A stretch of DNA of 64,000 nucleotides from positions 1-64,000 of the forward strand of contig MVAQ01000038.1 in assembly GCA_014825775.1 (NCBI GenBank), read 5' to 3'. Shown piece by piece: positions 59,255 through 64,000 of this stretch. This DNA comes from Krasilnikovozyma curviuscula (lineage: Eukaryota > Basidiomycota > Tremellomycetes > Cystofilobasidiales > Mrakiaceae). The notes under the pieces were generated by a model. It saw only the letters and a list, made by a program, of their open reading frames with translations. It searched no databases and was not told the origin of the DNA. The translations under genes and the position numbers were made by a program. Each line of letters begins with the position of its first letter. The stretch's first letter is position 1.

Positions 59255-62200
59255 ATGGCACAGCCAACATCTGTGACCTCGGAACTGAGGAAGCGGGTAA
59301 GCACAGCAGGAGGCGTTCATGTTGTGGGCCAGGACGTTGTATCGGACGACGAATCGTTTGCTCCCCAGGTTGACACGACAGCTAAAACGACCGCTGCTGC
59401 TGTGAAGGCTGAGGACGACAAGACTGCTGAAATTACTTATGGGAAAACACCAGACGGGAAGAGTGAGTTTCTCCCGCTTCCTGTCCGTCCTTGACCTATT
59501 TAAGGCTGCTCGTGTGACTGACGCTCTGTTCGCTTTTTGTTCGTGGGTCGTGTGCTGTCCAGCTTTCATCGTCCCCGAAACGCACAGCTTCATTCATCAC
59601 CTGTTCTCCCCTTTTACCCCCAAATCCCACTTGGACTTACTTACCTTGACATTGCTGAGCTCACAATGGTGAGTGAGACGCCATTTGTTCTACCGCGTTC
59701 CAGCGGTAACTAATTCCCTTCATCAAATTATTTTCCCTACCCGTAGTATCTTGTTCTTGGTTCTGCCCTCAAAAGTCTCGACCTACCTGTTCTTCTCCCT
59801 TTTTGTCGTCTTTCGGACCTCGTACAACTTCGGCCTTGCGTACATCCTTCGAAAGCAATCGACCAAGAAGTACATTGTTAACACTGTCAAGCGAACTGGT
59901 ATCTTAGACATCAAGAAACGACCTGCATGGGCGAAATGGTGTAAGAAGGAGCTCGAAGGAAAGGTCGGTGGGGGTTATTCGTTCGAGGAGACGCCCGTCG
60001 AGTTCACTGTCTGGCTGTTGTTCAGACAAGTCGTCGACGTCATCTTGCTAAAGTAAGCTCATGTTTTGTATTTCTACATACCATTTTGTCGTTCTCTTCT
60101 ACTCTGGTGCTTACTACTGCTCCCTCCATATGTGGCGTTCTTTAACGATTTCTTCAGCGATTTCACTTCTTACTCTCTCTTCGCATGGTCCCTCTGCTCC
60201 TTCCCATCCAACCAATCAATCCCAACCCATATTCTCCGCTGGGTCGGTGGTTGGACGCTCATCGCGTTCAACATCTGGGTCAAAGTCGATGCGCACAGAG
60301 TCGTCAAAGACTATGCTTGGTGAGTGGACGCTCTTCCTGTTCGCAATTACTTTTCACGAGGTACGATGGATTTTAATTACAATACCCGTATCCTATTATA
60401 GGTACTGGGGTGATGCTTTCTACTTGATTGTTCTCAAGAAGGACCTCGTCTTCGACGGAGTCTACGACCTTGCTCCGTACGTGTTTTTCATCGCCCATCT
60501 TTTTTTTTCGCTCTAGCAACTCATTCCTTTCTTCTATATGTTTTCTAGGCACCCCATGTACTCCGTTGGCTACATAGGATACTACGGTCTTTCTATCGTC
60601 GTCGCTTCGTACCCAGTCTTGTTTGTCAGTCTGGCGGCACATGCAGCTCAGTTCGCTTTCTTATTGTGGTTTGAGAATCCACGTCAGTACAACGCTCCTC
60701 ACTTTTCTTGTTAGCCCTGTAAGCTGACTTTAACTTAATGCTCGATTTCAGATATTGAACGGGTCTATGGAACGAAGAAGCCTTTAGCTGCCAGAGTTCC
60801 TTTGGTTGCGCAAGGCATCAAGAAGATTGGCAGCGAAGAGACATTTGTGGAGGAGGATTCCAATGAGATGGAGAACCCAGGCATCACCGAAGGTGAGTTT
60901 CTTTTTTAATAGCATTTAGCAGTGTCCACGGATGCTGATTGAGCCTTTTTTAGGTGAAACTGGGTCAGAAACTGAAGACCTCTCCGACAGTGTAATTCGC
61001 ACCACTCCCACTTTGGCCTCGAGCAAGCAAGTCGAGGAAGAAATTCCACACAGCGTCGCCTCTGCGACCCGATCTGGGTCGTTTGCATCTTCCGCTTCTG
61101 TTTCTGGCGTCATGAGAAGAGACAGAGCTAAGAGCGTCAGCGCCCATGATCTTTACAACACCTTTTTCCGAAAGGATGTCGTCGTGATGAGCAGGATTGA
61201 TTTACTCAGGTGAGTGAGGGCCTACGGTAACATATCTGAATTGATACTGATGTTCTCCTCTTCCACAGAGCAACCGACTTTTCCCTCGTCGTCCTCATTT
61301 CTTACACCTTGATTCCAACCCTCCTCGGCCAGCTCTCCCCAAAGACGATGCTGACGGGATACTTCCTGAACGCACTCGTTTGGAGACTCTTCCACTCCTT
61401 TGGCCTCGGATTCCTCCTTAAAGCCCAGTCTGACTCGAAATGGCTCGTCCGACACTTCAACAAACACTATCACTACGGCACGACTGGCGCTGAAGGTGCC
61501 GTCGAGGAAGCCTTCAGAAACTGGAAGTCCATCTACAACCTTTCGTTGTGCATGACGTACATCTCGTTCGCAGGCCTTGCCTGGAAGACGTATCATATCC
61601 CCTCGGACTGGACCGTCGGCGGTCAGGTCCTTAGACACACCTTGGGAGCGATACTGGTTGCACTTCATGTCTGGTCCGCTGTGGAGACATATGAGGTCCT
61701 TGGTGACTTTGGGTGGTTGTATGCTGATTTCTTCTTGCTGGGTAACTACCCTGCCTCTTTGGCGTACACTGGTATCTATCGATTGTGAGTTTTCCACTGC
61801 CCCTCCCCGTATCCGATGGATTGTTCTTTATTGACCTAATAATTTTTGTCTCACTAGCCTCAATAACCCAGAGAGAAGTATGGGCAGCGCTGCTTTCTTC
61901 GGGTTAGCTCTCATCAGTGGAAGTAAACTGGTCTTTGCTCTGGCTATCATATCTACTCTCTGTCACTGGTGGTTCCTTTCCAACGTTGAAAGGTAGGTCA
62001 TCTGTGTATTTTCTACAGTTTTTGAAATCAATGCTGAATTCTCTGTTCCTTTAATATAGTCCTCACATGCAAAAGCTTTACGGAACAGCTGTACGAAAGG
62101 ATGGTGGTCTCACTAAGACATTGAAGAACGTCGCTGCTCAAAACGCCAAACACATCCAACCTGAACTTAAGAGCATCGTTCAAGAGCTCAAGGGAACCAT

Positions 62201-63291
62201 CGAAAAAGTCGACCAGAAGGTCCAGGAGGTTGTCGAAGAGTTCTTGGAGAGTGCGAGACCGAAGTTCTCGGAAGTTATTGATGATACCAAGATCTTGTTG
62301 CAGCAGTCTAGGGAGAGACTGCTTATCACGTACGTTCCATCTTCTGGTGCATTTATATACTCTTATTTCTATACGACTGACAGGTTCCTTTCCATTTTGT
62401 TTTTTCTGCAGTCGTGTAACCAACGTTTCCGACCTTGATACATCTCAATACGCTCTTGACATCGCTGGAACCTCCTCAGGTGCTTACAAATTCCGTCTTG
62501 GTCAACCCATCAAGATCAATTGGAGTGCTCCAAAGAACCACAGCCGTAAAGATTGGATTGGGCTCTACCGCCTCGGAGCTCCAAAGTCCCAACTTGTAAC
62601 TCGGTCAGTTAATGTCCAACCTCATGTTCTCGTCTTGCTTACTGACGCCCTCTACTCTCTTGTAATAGCATCTCTTCTACTGGTAAATGGGCCCCTCTAT
62701 ACGACAACGAATGGGATGGCGATGAATACACCGGTGCTGTGGCCGGTGAAGTAGCTTCCAATCTCACTAGCGGCCAAGTTGTCTTGAAAGGAAACGCTAT
62801 TCCATGGCAAGCTGGGAAGTATGAGTTGAGACTTCACCACGATGGAAAGCACAACGTCATGGCTCGTTTGGCTCCTATTGAGATCTATAGTGAGTTGTTT
62901 TCTTTGCGATCGAGATCAGGATAGTTGGAGTGCTCACATATTTCTTCCGTAATCAGTGGAGCAACCTGTCCAACCTCTCACTTATGAGACGGTCTACCCA
63001 GTCCTCAACGAACTCGTCGATTTCGCCCTGGACAGCGACCCCAAACTCGTCCCTCGGCCAATTGACGACTCATCGACCGAGCACCTCGGCAGTGATGAGC
63101 TCAGAAGTGACCCAGATGACTTTGTCATCATGGATGTCTCTCAAGCCAAACATATCGCTGCAGCCGTTAAAGAGATATTTGACTTGGACTTTGCGGTCGA
63201 GGTCATCCTCGCTGATCCTAACCTGGGTGACTTGACGAAGCGGATATTGGATACAAAGCGGATATTGGCTCCAAATGGTAGCGTTGACTGA
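59255..63291 (+). CDS. CHO2: Phosphatidylethanolamine N-methyltransferase CHO2
   Basis: About fourteen exons give roughly 1,000 residues. After a polar N-terminus ([16 protein letters not shown]) come [40 protein letters not shown] and [20 protein letters not shown], then many membrane segments in two PEMT-type repeats. The first includes [20 protein letters not shown] and LLWFENPHIERVYG. The second runs through [40 protein letters not shown] and [21 protein letters not shown] cytosolic beta-sandwich-like domain follows: [28 protein letters not shown] and [20 protein letters not shown]. The enzyme makes the first SAM-dependent methylation of phosphatidylethanolamine on the way to phosphatidylcholine in the ER. 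The C-terminus ends [14 protein letters not shown], with a short tandem duplication of GCGGATATTGG. Confidence 0.96.
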
Positions 63292-63956
63292 GAAGGAGAA
63301 AAAAAACACAAAAGGACGAGGGAAAATGAGGTTGGAAGGGAGGGAGGACGGCGTTCAGTCAGACGACATAATGGACGGCCTGGCCTGGACGAAAACGACG
63401 CCAAGCGTCATCATGTGACTTAAAAAGACGATAGTATCACCAAATGGATGTTTCTCTCGTATCTTTAAGTAGTGAAAACAAAAGCTTGATCGCAATCCTA
63501 CAGGGCTAGTGCCCCTGCAAGATTTCTGTCCTTCTTCACAGCCCTCCAGCTCTACCAATGGGGAGTTGAGAGAGAGAGAAAATATCCATCTTTTCCAGTC
63601 CACCCGGCCGATAGTACATCAAAGAGAGCTGGACCCCCTTGGCAGCTCCAGCGTCAACGGTGCGCCGAGTAATCTGATCCGTCTTGTCCAATCATGCCCC
63701 GCTGTCCTGGGTCCGATACCAGCCGATCCCCACTTGCGCTGGGTCCATACTCCCTTCGTGGGTGGTGATAAAACTTCCCAAGTGGGCCCTGTCTCTTCCT
63801 TGGTGCTGCGCTGCGGGGACGATCCATGTGGTCGTTGGGCGGCCCCCTCGTAATTTTGCCACCGCGCAAACTTTCGACAGAACGTTTGCGCCTCTATCTG
63901 ATTGCCCTTTGACTCCAACAAGTTTTTTTTTTTTATCCATCTCATCCATCTCAACC
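63292..63956. promoter_or_regulatory. Intergenic between CHO2 and right-edge gene
   Basis: 665 nt. A poly-T tract at 63923-63934 and pyrimidine repeats immediately precede the next ATG, as expected for a fungal 5' leader. A GAGA run lies at about 63569-63580. No gene is supported. Confidence 0.45.
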
Positions 63957-64000
63957 ATGTCTTCCCACGACTCGCACGAGGAGAAGAACACTGAACTTGC
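63957..64000 (+). CDS. Start of a gene cut by the right edge
   Basis: ATG 63957 in good context (TCAACCATGT) opens MSSHDSHEEKNTEL and runs off the window. It follows a pyrimidine-rich leader. Fourteen residues are too few for identification; the composition is polar and acidic. Confidence 0.5.
   Translation, partial: MSSHDSHEEKNTEL

Noticed and set aside
63236..63270. Tandem GCGGATATTGG duplication at the CHO2 C-terminus
   Set aside because: Only two short units, in frame ([12 protein letters not shown]); likely a small slippage event with no wider meaning.

Overview
The window is nuclear DNA of a filamentous or yeast-forming basidiomycete, most likely a tremellomycete-type fungus. Nearly every gene is cut by several short introns (mostly 50-80 nt, GTRNGT..YAG), genes are closely packed on both strands, and the recognisable proteins are all fungal/eukaryotic. 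I saw no transposon, CRISPR array, operon or prokaryote-type gene cluster. Gene models were built by hand-splicing frames at consensus donors and acceptors. Many junctions were checked for codon phase, but none has transcript support.

Region 1 (1-12 kb): a membrane-anchored alpha/beta hydrolase cut by the left edge, a large mitochondrial helical/PPR-like protein, the complex I LYR subunit NDUFA6, and the mitochondrial RNA polymerase RPO41. Three neighbouring genes therefore serve the mitochondrion. Region 2 (12.6-23 kb): an F-box-like protein with an acidic tail, a damaged-looking SAP-domain gene, the deadenylase subunit PAN3, a coiled-coil protein, a PP6/Sit4 phosphatase and a small coiled-coil protein. 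Region 3 (23.5-32 kb): a membrane-anchored GH18 chitinase, a USP30/Ubp16-like deubiquitinase with an N-terminal membrane segment, an ALKBH6-type dioxygenase and the first of two AA14-like copper monooxygenases.

Region 4 (32-41 kb): a large protein with a helical N-terminus, a U-box-like domain and C-terminal TPR repeats, a NEPRO-like nucleolar protein, a small single-pass membrane protein, a 1.9-kb stretch without a confident gene, and a disordered Gln/Asn/Ser-rich protein. Region 5 (41-56 kb): RIO2 kinase, an unrecognised Ser-rich protein, a bacterial-type class II ketose-bisphosphate aldolase, a WOPR (Gti1/Pac2/Wor1) transcription factor behind a 1.5-kb divergent control region, the splicing factor PRP46, and a DEDDy 3'-5' exonuclease. 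Region 6 (56-64 kb): the second AA14-like gene, an intron-containing tRNA-Gly(CCC), a small membrane protein, the phosphatidylethanolamine methyltransferase CHO2, and the first codons of another gene at the right edge.

The most interesting items are the U-box/TPR protein (reverse domain order to CHIP), the two AA14-like genes with the same exon plan and the copper-binding His1 codon split by intron 1, the frame-disrupted SAP gene, the phosphatase whose stop codon lies alone after the last intron, the hidden 5' exon of the aldolase, and the palindromic E-box in the WOPR upstream region.
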